The position numbers and the translations under genes are program-made. Under the pieces are notes generated by a model that worked only from the letters and a program-made list of their open reading frames with translations, searched no databases and was not told the DNA's origin. From Mytilus edulis (lineage: Eukaryota > Mollusca > Bivalvia > Mytilida > Mytilidae), in assembly GCF_963676685.1 (NCBI RefSeq), contig NC_092345.1, forward strand, positions 78,743,592 through 78,807,591: a DNA stretch of 64,000 bases, written 5' to 3'. Below, one piece after another: positions 49,001 through 60,399 of the stretch (positions within the stretch are counted from its first letter, which is position 1; each line of letters begins with the position of its first letter).

Positions 49001-52000
49001 TGTTTTACATTGTCATTTCGGGGCCTTTTGAAGCTGAGTATGCGGTATGGGCTTTGCTCTTTGTTGAAGGCCGTACGGTGACCTATAGTTGTTAATTTCT
49101 GTGTCATTTTGGTCTCTTGTGGAGAGTTGTCTCAACATGGCAATCATACCACATCTTCTCTTTTTTTTGTAATCAATGAATTTTGTAAAAGATTTAATGA
49201 CATGAATAATTTCACATGAATAATTTTAGCGCTTATCTGTATACATTTTTTGTATTATGAACATTCATTACTATATAAATAAAACGTATTTACTTTCAAT
49301 TCTAAGTTTACTAATCGATCCACGATCCATGGTGATCATTGATATAGTATACAGACCCTCTCTATTTTATAAACTCTGTGACCGCCGTGGATAGTAAACT
49401 TGAAAATGATAGCAGATAAAATTCTGAAAATACACTTTATTCGTAGTATATGTATGTTCAAAGTATACAGAAAAACGCAAACCGGAAGTCTAATCTGACT
49501 TAAAATTTCGTACAATGACGGGACAATATCCGGATGCCTTTTTTCTCGTTTTTCTCCTAAAATAACTCAATCTGAATAATCATATGAATGGATGACAAAT
49601 GCGACTATGCACTGTACCTATAGGACACAGAGGCGTGTAGATTAATTTATTGTGGAAAGAAGAGAAGCGACACCAAAAATGAGGTCTTCTCGTTTAATAG
49701 TATAGATCTTACATTAATGTATATAATACATGTACCAAGTTCAATTTCATAAATACTTTGAAAAAATAAGATTTAAACTATTACATTGTATTAAATTTAT
49801 GCAAAGTGTTTTCTTTCAATCAGTTTGGCTCAAATTACAAGTTTTTGTTCTATAAATTCAAAAAGTTTTTTTCATTATTGCAAATAACAAAATCTTTTAT
49901 GCAGCATTTCCTGAAATGACTAAAATTGATCTCACATTTTTGTCTGTTGGTCAACAATTACAATTATAAACTTTTATTTTTCATTTTCAATAAAACTGAC
50001 CACTTCTGTAAAATATGTTTGAGCTTTTTATTTTGCCATTTGATAAAGGACTTTCCATTTTGAATTTTGCTTGGAGTTTTTTTGTTTTTTTGTTCTTTAA
50101 CAATACCCATAATTTGGAACCATGCAGTTGTGTCTTGAAACAATCTTTGTGGCTTTTCAAAAAGGTTAGGATGACCTATGAGTATGAAGATTCATTTGAT
50201 CAATATTACCTGGTCCACCTAGAATTGTTTCCAGGTGATACAACAATGTGAATCCCTTTTCATATGGTACAATGGAGAAAGCATCATCAGGGTCCACTCC
50301 TCTCAAATCTGGTATCAGTTTTGTATAGGGACCATTTTTTAAAACGTCAACCTGAAAAAAATATCAATCATATATCAATAAAATAATAAACTTCAGTGCA
50401 TGTTTTCACATGAAATATTAAAAGTGTTCCAGTTTTTCCGTGTGTTTACATCCAAATTACAAAAAATACAAAACAATTAATGAACAAAGTATGGATTCTT
50501 TTTAACATAGCAGCGTTACATGTGTATTTTAAACTAGATGCTATCTTATTGGACCTAAATGCTCAACAAAGTTGTTCACCTGGTAGCCTTGTTTCATTTT
50601 CAACATTGATAATCTCTTCTTTTCAATAACTTAAAAAGTACTACACATCTCCAACTAAGGTTGAAAGTGAACTTCGTATGAATACAGATTTGAATGATTG
50701 ACTTGCAATAGAATAAAACATTAAGATATGATATAGAGTTTGTTTTTACAAAACTGACAAAAAATTACTGCTCAAAGCAAAATATTATTTCAATATTCTG
50801 CTACAGGTATTATAATTAATTGATACAAAAAAAAAAAAATTGTATTAATCCTAGCTAAAGAGTCTTTAAAGGATTGTATGCCATTGTTTTTTTTCTTTCT
50901 TCTGAAAATAAGAATCACTTGAGGGTTGATGGTTTTTGTTTCTAGTCTTGAGACCAATTTTTCAAAAACTATAATTTGATGCTTTGGTAGCATACCGGTA
51001 AGCAAAACCTGTTTATTCAGAACATTGTGTTTATGTACATGTATAGCAACAAATCTTAGGAAAAGAACATTAAGCTTAGTTTATATGTCAACAATTTCAA
51101 AGTAATAGTGTTGTGCCAAGGATTACTGTTTTGAATATTTATTATAACATTTCCACACAATGTAACAATCACATTAATTTGTGATACTACAAAATGTATT
51201 TGTTTTGTGAATAAAACACAATTGCGGTAAATCAAGAAACTATTGCAATGTTTTAATAATTGTGAAAAATGTGACAGGGTTATAATCACAATAATTCAAA
51301 CTTGCCTTTTAATTTTTTTTTAGAATTGAACAGGATTTTTATCAAAAAGCAAAAATTAAAATCTAAAATGACTAAATTACAATAATAAATGCACACAATA
51401 ATTTCTGAATTTACAGTACCTTAGAGAGAGTTTATACTACTAATCATTGCTAATACTGCATAGGTCTATCATATTTTATACCTTTAGCAATTTGATTTTT
51501 CCTTCATCTTTCAAATATGTAGTTAATTTAATTTTTTTTTACAGTAGAAACACAAAAATAAAAAAGCAATGTAATATCAATGTTATTATACGTGGCAGAA
51601 CTGTAAGATGAGCAAGAGAGATGGAGAAAGACTTAACACCTTTTAAACCAGGAAATTGCATAGAATCTTTATGACATTATGGTCAACTATGATTACCAAC
51701 ACAGAACTGCTGCAAAGAGCCAAAAAGTGCAGCATCACCAACACTATTAAGACCAGGAGATGGAGTTTGATAGGTCACCATCACACCCTGAGAATGGACC
51801 CATGGAATGATTGTCAAATTGCCTTGATGTGGACACCACCAGATTGTAGACAAGGAAATAACAGAAATTGGATGGTGGACATTGGGAGAAGCACAACGAC
51901 AAGCAGCAGACTTACTCAGATGGGAGGCTTCAGGTTGCGCCCTATGCGACACATGGCGCTTACAGGAACTGTAAGTAAGCAAGTTAATTTTTATGCATTT

Positions 52001-55000
52001 ATTATTTGTAACATATATTCATAGTATATATATGGAAAATGAGAAAGAAAGATTGTAAAGAATTCTTACCACACTTTGTTGTAAATCATTCCAACCTTCT
52101 GCAGCACTTAACTGTCTTAATGGTTCACCATTCATTCGACCTTGTATTTTTCTCTCCACAAACACGGTATGACCTTCATTTAACCTGACCATAAAGATTA
52201 ATATCTGATGAGGTTTATTTATCTAAATAGTTCTTACCACACTTTGTTGTAATTCAATCCATCTCTCAGCAGCACTTATTTGTCTATAAGGTTCACCATA
52301 CATTCTACCCTTTATTTTCCTTTCCACAAAAACAGTATGACCTTCATTTAACCTACCATGAAAATGCCAGATTTACATAAGATTACACTTGTATTTAAAA
52401 CTTGTACTAAGTTTACTATCTATTTATGGAATTGCACTTAAAATTAGGTGACCTGTTTTTAATACAGTAAGCACTATAAGGATGACTCAGGATTGTTCCT
52501 TTTTTTACAATTGTTCCAGGTTAGAGGAGGTTTGGGTGACCCAAAACATTTATAACTCCACCACATTCTGTATGTGCAAAATCAGGATCCTGTTATGCAT
52601 TGGTTGTTGTTTGTTGTTGTTTTACATCATATAAATTAAGCTGTTAGTTAGTGTAGTTTTTTTAAGCAGTTATCATGGTAGGGCCTTTTATAGGTTGCTA
52701 TGAGGTATAGGACGTTCTGTTAACTATTATTGCTAACTTCATTTGTACATCTTTAAGTATGTGGTGGAGTGTTGCCTCATTGGCAATCAAACCAAATCTT
52801 CCTAATTTCATTTGTATGTAGGGTATGTGCACTTATCTGTATAACATACAAAAAAAAGTCCTTGTAAACCTACCAAAAATGTTCTGGATTTTTATTGGTG
52901 ACTAAGTTTCCAGTCCAGCTGTGGGAGATTTCATGTGCAACAACATCTGCTAAAGACTTATCACCAGCCTGCAGTAATGAGTGAAATAGACTTACATACC
53001 GATATATTATTAATTTAATGTTTGCTTTACTAATAATCTTGTTCTAAATGATAAGACTATAGGCAATATGGACTGCATTGGACCAAAAATTTAGCGCAAA
53101 TTAAAAATTTACTGTGCATGATCTCATTTTTACTTTAACATGACTAAGGTTAAAGTGTTGGAAATTTTCAAATGCTTTTAAATGCAATTATCAGCCTCCC
53201 ATATTCTTTGTGCCTGACCAAGCCCTGGGGCCTGTGGTTCAGCAGTTGTTGTTTGTTGCTGTCTGTCATGTTTTCTTGGGTTTTTTCATATGTGGTTTGT
53301 TAAAGGCTAGTCACTGGTTTTCTCACTGAATTTTTCACAATTTATCATGTTTCAGCCTTTGATAGTTGACTATACATGTACCATACAGATGTTACTTATT
53401 TTTAACAGTCTTTGGGTGACCAATAATTGCTTACATCCAAGTTATTTTGGTGCTGTTGGGTAGTTGACTATTTGACAACCATACCACATCTCCTTAATTC
53501 TAAATGCTATCTAGATATGACTTATCCTAAGTTATAACTTACCAGCAAAGTAGGTGTTACAAATGTCAGACATGGATTTTCCATTCCACCATAAGGAAAA
53601 GAGGGAGGTAAAACCAGTAGATCATACCGACCCCAGACATATGGACCACATAGATCCTCTGCTGTCTTTAACATAGTCTCTGTCTAAAAAAAATAATTTT
53701 TGACAAAATAGACACCTTTTTTCACTTCAAATTCATAACATATTTACTTATAAACTTAAATCAAAATTAAGTTCATATCAGTGTGTTTCAGATTTAAACA
53801 AAGACACCTTTCATCCTATGTTTATCAAATTTGCAAATATTGTGAAAACGTTTTCGATTATTATTTTGGAAATACAAATGAATAAATCATTTTAATCTTT
53901 GAGACCTTTCATGATGTTCTTTAGACATGTACATTTGCAGATACCAAAACCTGTGATTTTACCACAGATGTTTCTTTTGATCAAATATGTGCATAGTGTC
54001 TTTTTTATGTTGTGATGTTTCACTATTGTTTCAGAAAAGGGCCAAGGTTGGTACCTATTAAATTTATAAACCCGCTGCATTTGTTTGCACCTGTCCTAAG
54101 TCAGAAATCTGTTGTTGGGTAGTTGTCGTTTGTTAGTGTGGTTCACAAGTGTTTCTTGTTTCTCAGTTTTTATATATACATTAGACCGTTGGTTTTTCCG
54201 GTTTTAATGATTTTACACATGTCATTTTTGGAACCCTTCATAGCTTGTTTGGAGCGAGCCATGGCTGTGTTTTCAAAACCATACTTTGACAGTATTTAGT
54301 TTTTCTTTCTTTGATAGTTTCATGGTAAAAATAAAGATACCAAAAAAAAATCTTTTGATTTCAAAGCCTCTAAAGTAGATTTTATAGTTAGTCTGCTAAG
54401 CAAATTGCAAATTCATATATAAACCTCAGAAAATTCAAAAGCAGCTGCATCAACAAATTCTTTCTCTGACCATACTTTTGACCGTGGTCCAATATCTCTG
54501 AAAATGAAAATAAAAGATGTACAGAAGATGTAGTATAATTTCTGATGAAACAACTATCTTTTGATGTGTTGTAAATGGTTATTGTTGCCCATTAATTGAT
54601 TTTAATACTTTTTTTTAATATCTTTTATTTTAAAGAAATGTAGGCTTGAAACACAGTGCTTACATGTTCAATGCAATCTTCTAGAAAAGAAATATTCATG
54701 GGACATAATTCTTGTAAAAATGAAATCTTTGCTCTGCACTGATTTTTGAACTTGTCTGAGACATTGCTAATGTAAACCACTGATATAATTTTGATAAAAT
54801 CTGACATAAAAGACTGGGAAGACAGACTGAAGCCCAGTATTTCTAAGTCTCCTGTAATGTGTCATACAGGAGACAAAAAAAGATGTAAAGCTGATTTTAC
54901 CTGCTCTCTAGATCTCCACCAACAATAGCAATAAGATAAGATGGTATTGGTACTTTCTGTTCAAATCTATAAATAGATTTAGTGCTATCACTACTATCTG

Positions 55001-58000
55001 TCTCTGATCCTGTACTAATGGCACTCATCAGTAAAGTAATTTCCTTTGGAGCTGTTATCTGTGAAAATAAAAACCACAGTAATGGACCAACTCTCACAAA
55101 AAAGTAATTGTTTGATTATTTTAATTTTTGGTTTTTTTTAACCAAACAATGAATGTTGTTATGCTTCAAACTTAAGTGTGCCACATGGTTAATACCAGTG
55201 GCATGAGATACTTGTGTGTTTATTCCAATAGGTTGGTTAAATGATTAAAAAGAACTTCAACTGGGCATGTTGCTTTGCCAAATCATTTCAGTAATCTCCC
55301 CACCTTTGCATGACATAAGACAAGGTATTTGATGTAGATTCTGTATTTTTTAATCTATTTATGTTTGAACTAATTTGTCCAATATTTATTTTACCTAATG
55401 AGAAACATTGTATACAGATCATAGACATGAACATATTGAAACATCATGAGCTGGGCCTAAAATAGATTTCAGTCCAAATATACTACTTATCATGAAGTCA
55501 TTACCTGAGATTGAGCTCAACTTGATTCAGCTTTCATAGTTGCATATTAGACCTGGTATAATGTTGCATGTTTACCTCTGTCCACTTCACATGAGTAAAA
55601 ATAGGCTTACAAAAATTACATATATATGATGTGATTATATTGATAAAACTTTACCTTGGCAGTGTATGGAAACTTAACTGATGGGGTATCTTGACAAGGT
55701 ACAAAACTTCTACAATGAATTGCCTGGAAAACAAGAAGAAAATCATTTGGTACTTATTTTAAGTATTGTTAGATTTTCATCATTACCATATATCACATGT
55801 GTATCTACTTTCTATTATTGAATTGTAGAAAACAATAATTTAAACATCTTTATTTACCTTATAGTAGACTTCTAAAAGTTCTCAAGTATCAAACAGGTTT
55901 AGATTAACAGTATCAGTGAGAAATTTATAAAAAAATATTGTGCATTTGTATTTGAGAAAAACCTATTGTGCATACCTGACACTGACTAAACAAATATGGC
56001 TGTCTCTTCCCTGCTGTCTGATCGGCTGTCAACCATTGGAATGCTGAGGCCTCTGGGGAGGTTTCATACTCTATTGATATGTTCAGTCTAATCATAAATC
56101 ATACAGCAATTAAATAACAATAAAACATATGTTCAGTCTATTGATAAAACACATAACAATTTGGTATCAATATTAGCTGCACAACAAACATTAGCACTGT
56201 ATTTGTATAATCTCCTGCACTGGTTGACCTAAGAATATCTGTACACATGCCCTTTTTGTTTTGTATAAGCCATTTTAGTTTAAGCTCATAAAGTATGGAA
56301 AGAAAAATTGAAGAAAAAACATGTTTACACTTTTATTTCTCTCATATGTCTAAACCATGTTAACTACATACATTGACATATATACACATGATATGTGTAT
56401 GCTGTTAAATTATTATCATTTTCATATTAATATAAAAAAGAAGATGTGGTATGATTGCCAATGAGACAACTGTCCACAAGAGACAAAAATGACACATACA
56501 TTAACAACTATAGGTCACCATACGGCCTTCAACAATGAGCAAACCCCATACCGCATAGTCAGCTATAAAAGGCCCCGATATGACAATGTAAAACAATTCA
56601 AACGAGAAAACTAACCCTTTTATTGTTATGACTGATTCTCTCTGATAGCATGAAACTCTTTAGTTTGCAGACAGGACAATTTATTTTGTCCCAAAATATT
56701 CAGTTTTCAACAGAATCTATAGTGCAATTTTTATTCATTTGCAGAATACAAATCTATTACAAATTTTATCATTACTTACTTATTTTCATTGGTAGTAGGA
56801 AGTCTGATCTCTAAACGAGATCCAAACACCTCAAGTTTATCTCCAAGAGAATAAGACAACTGTTGCCCTGTTGACTGGTCTGTTACATTTTTTATCTTCA
56901 AATCTTTTGAATCTAAAACCTGTTAAAACAAGAATGTGGTTTTAGTACACAGATTCCTCACTCTCCTCATCATTTTCCATGTGCAGTGGACCATGAAATT
57001 GGGTGCAAAACTCTAATTTTGCATTAAAATCAGAAATATCATATCATAGAGAACATGTGTACTAAGTTTCAAGTTGATAAAAAACTACCTTGACCAAAAA
57101 CTTGAACCAGACAAACGAACATAGGCAAAAACTCATAATCTTAAAATTACCATAAGGAAATTGCTTTTTATATAGAAAGTCTGTAAGACTCCGATTGACT
57201 GTGTTCAGAAAATATGATGGGACATTATCAATACATGTAGTCAGGCAGAGAAATCCAACTTCTTCACTTTGCATGTGGTAGCAATGTCAAATCTCAAAAG
57301 GGAGTCATAATCCTCCATATGTAAATGCATCATTACATTATACAAGTTATTATATTTAACATACCACTGTATCAACTCCATCTTTATGTTTCTCTACTGT
57401 GAGATGGGCAAATCCACTAAATATATGTTTGTTGAAATCCAAATTAAGTTCCAAGTCTAAGTGTACTAGACGACAGTCTTCTGGATGAGAGTGCGAACTA
57501 GGGTCATTTGGACTTAAACCTTCTTTAGTCATAGTTCTGTAAAATAGATAAAAGTTTATTTTTATTCAAGATATATATTTAAGATATATATAAATGTGTT
57601 AATATCTAGATTGCATCAAGTGTGAAACGATATTTATCCACTCAAGTGGACAAATATCGTATCGCACCAAGATTTTGTAGTGGTATCTGTTTCTCTTATG
57701 ATTTTCAGATGATATGCAGACAAATGTAATCCTTCTTTTTGAAAATATGTTCTTGTAATATATATGACGTCATCAGACATGGTTGTCTTTATCATGACAT
57801 CACAATGGGAATCTTAGAGAGCAAGAAAATTTTATGTGACAATCAAATTTTGATCAATAAAGAACTGAGATCAAACAAACCATACATACATTGACTAAAT
57901 AAAAATATTCAACAGGTCAGGAAAAGGACAAATCAGCTAAAAATTAAAGAATATGTTTTAATTTCTCAGTTGTTATCATAATTATCCCTATCATCTCTGA

Positions 58001-58364
58001 AAATTTAAGACTTTGTACTTTCAGAAGAAAAAGAAAAGACAGCAAATTTTTTGACAACTCAAAACAAAATTAAGAAAGCTTATAAATATTTTTAACACTT
58101 AAAACTCCTGTCAAGATATAGACCATTGATTTCAGATTCAAAGTTTAACACATGGACACAAGATACCTGAGGTTAAGATGAAAGAATCTGATGAAAATTA
58201 ATGGTAATAGCTCCAATTTAGCTGATGCATTCATCATTTATTTGACAATAGTCAAGACATTTATGTGCAGTTACAAAGAAAAAAAATTACCCATGTCGCC
58301 AATATTGAATACCAGTAGCTAAGAAAATTAAACTGACAGCACTCTTGATAAGGAATGGTATCAT
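40010..58364 (-). CDS. LTA4H: Leukotriene A4 hydrolase / aminopeptidase (M1 zinc metallopeptidase)
   Basis: Seventeen coding exons, first to last: 58291-58364, 57365-57536, 56780-56919, 55976-56087, 55655-55723, 54901-55058, 54425-54497, 53543-53683, 52874-52968, 52238-52352 (or 52070-52184), 50210-50351, 48137-48240, 46359-46429, 44885-45038, 44234-44316, 41001-41105 and 40010-40133. All junctions are GT-AG in phase; 643 residues (617 from the inner Met27, close to human 611). The family is cytosolic and has two zinc-dependent activities: an aminopeptidase, and an epoxide hydrolase making LTB4 from LTA4. Visible are GGMEN (about 298-302), HEISH (325-329) with the third zinc ligand Glu348 eighteen residues on, PYEKG with Tyr413, and GRMKF for carboxylate binding. 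The C-terminal helical domain ends [11 protein letters not shown]. Oddities: a hydrophobic leader exon, a duplicated exon, and Phe408 where human has Tyr378. Confidence 0.93.
40228..40312 (-). repeat. Dispersed repeat R1, short fragment
   Basis: GTGACTGATAGATGAAACGTGCTTCTGG-like block and TATCTATGATGAGTTTAT match one end of R1 in reverse. Confidence 0.4.
41422..43776. mobile_element. PIF/Harbinger-like non-autonomous element with 39-bp perfect TIRs
   Basis: Bases 41422-41460 and 43738-43776 are perfect reverse complements, beginning GGGACCGTTCAATATTTATC. The element is flanked by TTA at 41419-41421 and 43777-43779, a 3-bp target duplication. G-rich termini with a TTA duplication fit the PIF/Harbinger class. 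No transposase is encoded; most of the interior is a tandem array. It lies in an LTA4H intron. Confidence 0.82.
42060..43560. repeat. Tandem array of a ~192-bp unit inside the TIR element
   Basis: The block ACCTGGTATTCT recurs at 42070, 42271, 42463, 42655, 42847, 43040, 43233 and 43428. Three successive steps are exactly 192 bp and those units are almost identical; the outer units differ by 1-9 bp in length. Because 192 is a multiple of three and these units lack a stop in one frame, they create a fortuitous 244-codon - strand ORF (42134-42868). Confidence 0.88.
45228..45425. repeat. Irregular short tandem repeat (~40 bp, about five units)
   Basis: Variants of GGCATGATAAGGC recur at intervals of roughly 40 bases, alternating with T-rich spacers, in an LTA4H intron. 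Confidence 0.45.
45448..46012. mobile_element. AT-rich dispersed element, copy 2
   Basis: Same family as 31007-31918 but uninterrupted. The left end AAGGGGTCTCACGAGTATAA and the right end TACCAGCAGGCCTCCTTAA are weakly complementary. Confidence 0.5.
46505..46612 (+). repeat. Dispersed repeat R3
   Basis: GCTGCTTTCTGCTCTTTAGT and AATTCCCCATTTCCATTCTT match the R3 copy at 16284-16430. Confidence 0.5.
47362..47824. mobile_element. Inverted-repeat element in an LTA4H intron
   Basis: The ends (about 47362-47396 and 47794-47824) share ATCGTCGCTGGGCTTCTAAA with its complement. Internal blocks such as GCTTCCAAAATGTTGTATG (about 47459) and CATACCACATTTTGGAAGC (about 47623) also pair, so much of the element is one imperfect palindrome about 460 bp long. 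Confidence 0.65.
48281..48296. repeat. Short perfect hairpin CCCGCG-aaat-CGCGGG
   Basis: A GC-rich 16-base palindrome in an AT-rich intron, probably one end of a repeat element. Confidence 0.5.
48387..48535. repeat. Three copies of a 46-bp tandem repeat
   Basis: ACCCTCCACCTTTATTT starts at 48402, 48448 and 48494, each time followed by AAAGTTCCCAATA(T)TTTGG. Confidence 0.85.
48575..49165 (+). repeat. Dispersed repeat R2 interrupted by a MITE
   Basis: The R2 start, GAGCCTGTAATTCAGTGG, is separated from its continuation, TGTGTTACATATTTG, by the element at 48624-48940. The copy ends with the ATACCACATCTTCT block. Confidence 0.6.
48624..48940. mobile_element. 317-bp MITE with TTA target duplication
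   Basis: The ends GGGAGCTACCATTAGATT and its near complement at 48912-48940 form TIRs of about 28 bp with two mismatches, each running into a G or C homopolymer (27 G at 48647-48673). TTA flanks it at 48621-48623 and 48941-48943. The interior repeats TCCTGCCTTTTT about six times. The termini and target site match the larger element at 41422-43776. Confidence 0.82.
51655..51990 (+). pseudogene. Decayed LINE C-terminal fragment
   Basis: One frame reads [20 protein letters not shown], then [15 protein letters not shown] and a [12 protein letters not shown] stretch. This corresponds to the conserved region after the reverse transcriptase in several LINE clades (usual form: rRRWrWIGHtLR). No complete domain is present. 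It lies in the LTA4H intron between the duplicated exon and the next one, in antisense orientation to LTA4H. Confidence 0.65.
52070..52184 (-). other. LTA4H: LTA4H alternative exon 10b
   Basis: 115 bp, bounded by GGTCAG before it and GTAAGAAT after it, with the same entry and exit phases as exon 10a. It encodes [20 protein letters not shown] and then [18 protein letters not shown]. The residue differences from 10a are seven of 38. The zinc-ligand Glu in LNEGH is kept. Including both copies would shift the frame. Confidence 0.85.
52238..52352 (-). other. LTA4H: LTA4H alternative exon 10a
   Basis: 115 bp, bounded by GGTAG before it and GTAAGAAC after it. It encodes [20 protein letters not shown] and then [18 protein letters not shown]. 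It is separated from 10b by only 53 bp (52185-52237). Confidence 0.85.
52560..52812 (+). repeat. Dispersed repeat R2, decayed copy
   Basis: GGGCCTTTTATAGGTTGCTA and GTTGCCTCATTGGCAATCAA match the R2 middle and end. Confidence 0.5.
53215..53500 (+). repeat. Dispersed repeat R2, decayed copy
   Basis: GGTTCAGCAGTTGTTGTTTG at the start and GACAACCATACCACATCTCC at the end match R2. Confidence 0.5.
54085..54330 (+). repeat. Dispersed repeat R2, decayed copy without its end
   Basis: TCTGTTGTTGGGTAGTTGTC and AGACCGTTGGTTTTTCCGGT match the R2 first half. Confidence 0.45.
56430..56640 (-). repeat. Dispersed repeat R2, inverted copy
   Basis: Reads GAAGATGTGGTATGATTGCC through CCATACGGCCTTCAACAATG; this is the best preserved R2 copy of the window apart from 48575-49165. 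Confidence 0.6.
56975..57120 (-). repeat. Fragment of the TGCCCCAC-type element
   Basis: GTACTAAGTTTCAAGTTGAT and CCTTGACCAAAAACTT are the reverse of the interior of the element at 5505-5727. Confidence 0.5.
57627..57665. repeat. Imperfect palindrome in LTA4H intron 1
   Basis: ACGATATTTATCCACTC pairs with GTGGACAAATATCGT across a short loop. Confidence 0.6.
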
Positions 58365-59365
58365 CTAGATGTAGGAATACCAATCTCTGGAAACAAATAC
58401 ATACTGTCAAACTTATTTCCAAAACCATGATGATGTCATAGGGTTTACATGATTCTTTATTTCAAAATGTGCTAATCATGCTAATAATATATATATATAT
58501 ATATAAACAAGTTATTTTTTACACAACTGATTCCTTAGAATGCTTTCCACTAAAACGGCTTGGATTTTTTTCTCTTTCAACATAACATACATGTAGATTA
58601 TCAGAGCAAATATTTGACACCAACCTCAAAGTCTCAGAAGACAAAAAACAGCAACAATCACTAAAAATACTGTACATAGTCTATTTTCTCTATTATCTCA
58701 TTGAATCAATAATAGATGAAAATAATAAAATAAAAAATCAAGGGGCATGACATAGTTGATAGGCACTGATTTTCAAACCTGTAAGAGACATTGCATTAAA
58801 CTTTTGATATAAATTTGATTTAAAATCCTGCAAAAATAGTACACACACTGATATTTAATATCTGCTGCACACAACGCATTGTGGTGGGTAAAAAAACTAC
58901 ATATATATATTAAGCTAGTGTTTTATTCAAAATTGTCTCTGTCTTCAAGTACCAATCTCTGCTGCCTCATGGCTGATACTAATGTGCACTAATCTTATTT
59001 GATAACTACAGATTTTTTTGGCATATTCTAACATTTTTTTCTCATTTCAACAAATTTGCCTGTTTTACACAACCATGACCACTGCCGGTGAATATGCCTC
59101 AAAACCATGGTATTTGCTTTTTGGGATATTCCTTTTTTACAACGCGATCATCTTCCTGCCATTTTTTGTGGATATGAGGTATCATAACAAAAGTGAGCTA
59201 ATGCGTATTAGTACATATATATATAATCATGACAATTCCCGCGGTTCATTGATAATATCCACTTAGTCTCAAAATTATGCATACACATGTTTATGAATTA
59301 CAGCTTACAAGTATTTTTTTTCTTATCTGTACCTGTACAGAGAGTTTCAATCCAAATCTATTTGG
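58365..59365. other. LTA4H 5' flank; promoter not identifiable
   Basis: A TTTGTTTCCAG-like acceptor lies just upstream of the first coding exon (58364) on the - strand, so a separate 5' UTR exon probably lies further right. No core promoter was recognised. A TA run occurs near 58490. Confidence 0.35.
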
Positions 59366-59494
59366 TGTATTATGTTATGGAGAGGTTTTTGTGAAAAATA
59401 CCAGTCTTGGGATAGAATTTCCTTGACCTGCAGCTCCGGAATTTCAAAGTCCCTTGACTGGTATTTATCGCAAATACCCCTCCATAATATGATA
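59366..59494. mobile_element. 129-bp hairpin element
   Basis: The arms (about 59366-59422 and 59438-59494) share AAATACCAGTC and TATGGAG blocks in opposite orientation, with a 15-bp centre. Confidence 0.6.
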
Positions 59495-59837
59495 TATCTG
59501 TTCAATATACATATTTCATTACAAAAATGTTAACTCAAAATATATTTTGAAGGCATTTATGGTTGGATATTTATAAACAAGGCATTAAAAGATGTATAAT
59601 TGTTGATGTGAACACAAATGATGAAATTTATCGATTTTAATTTGGTTGAAATCAAGGATGTAAATTGCAAAGACACAACTTCACAAGTGCCTGTTCTCTG
59701 ACCAAGGATTTGTATAGTAATACTATAAAGTTGAAAGTTCTTTACTTTCCAATTAAGGGCCCCTGACGGGACATAATGACAACAAAACATTTTGATTCTT
59801 AACACATAAACATATAATATACATGTACTATTTGAAG

Positions 59838-60397
59838 TATTTCCATTCTCAATTTAATATGGTGAATTAACATGATTATCATGTTGATTCACCATAATAT
59901 GAGGCAGGCATAACCTGTGAATGGGGACGAAGTCTGTATGTATTATTTTTTTAATTCAATCACGTTGATAAACGAAACCGAAATACTGTACGTAACGTTC
60001 CCGATTTTGATTCTGTTGTTATGGAATTAGCTGTGACATTCTTTAAGTTATGACGTCATATTCGATGTAAACAAAAGAAACGCTTTCATCAGGTAACGTT
60101 TTTTCTTATCAAACAATTATTAAAATTGAATTTGTATTGAGATCCAATCTTATATTTTACAAGACTGATAAATATAAATTTTTTCAAAGTCTCATGCAAA
60201 CAAGACAGATATCTGCGCAAAAGTGGAGAAAACCAGAACAGGAGGTAGATCAGAAAAAAAAGTTAACGATTTGAGTTCATTAGTAGAATGAAAAATTCGG
60301 GAAATTTTCCCCGATTTTTTTTTTTTTTATTAATTTTTCTACCGTAATCATTGGTAATTGGGGACTTTGTCCCCATATTAAATTGAGAATGGAAATA
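59838..60397. mobile_element. 560-bp element with 25-bp perfect TIRs
   Basis: 59838-59862 and 60373-60397 are exact reverse complements, beginning TATTTCCATTCTCAATTTAA. Just inside the left TIR, 59861-59893 forms a hairpin (GGTGAATTAACATGA with TCATGTTGATTCACC). No transposase ORF is present and no clear target duplication was found. Confidence 0.75.
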
Positions 60398-60399
60398 GT

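Noticed and set aside
48645-49081. ORFs with Gly run or [15 protein letters not shown]
   Set aside because: They arise from the G homopolymer and the TCCTGCCTTTTT repeats of the MITE at 48624-48940.
51683-51982. 99-residue - strand ORF
   Set aside because: Antisense of a LINE fragment whose + frame contains the recognisable RRWSLIGH block.
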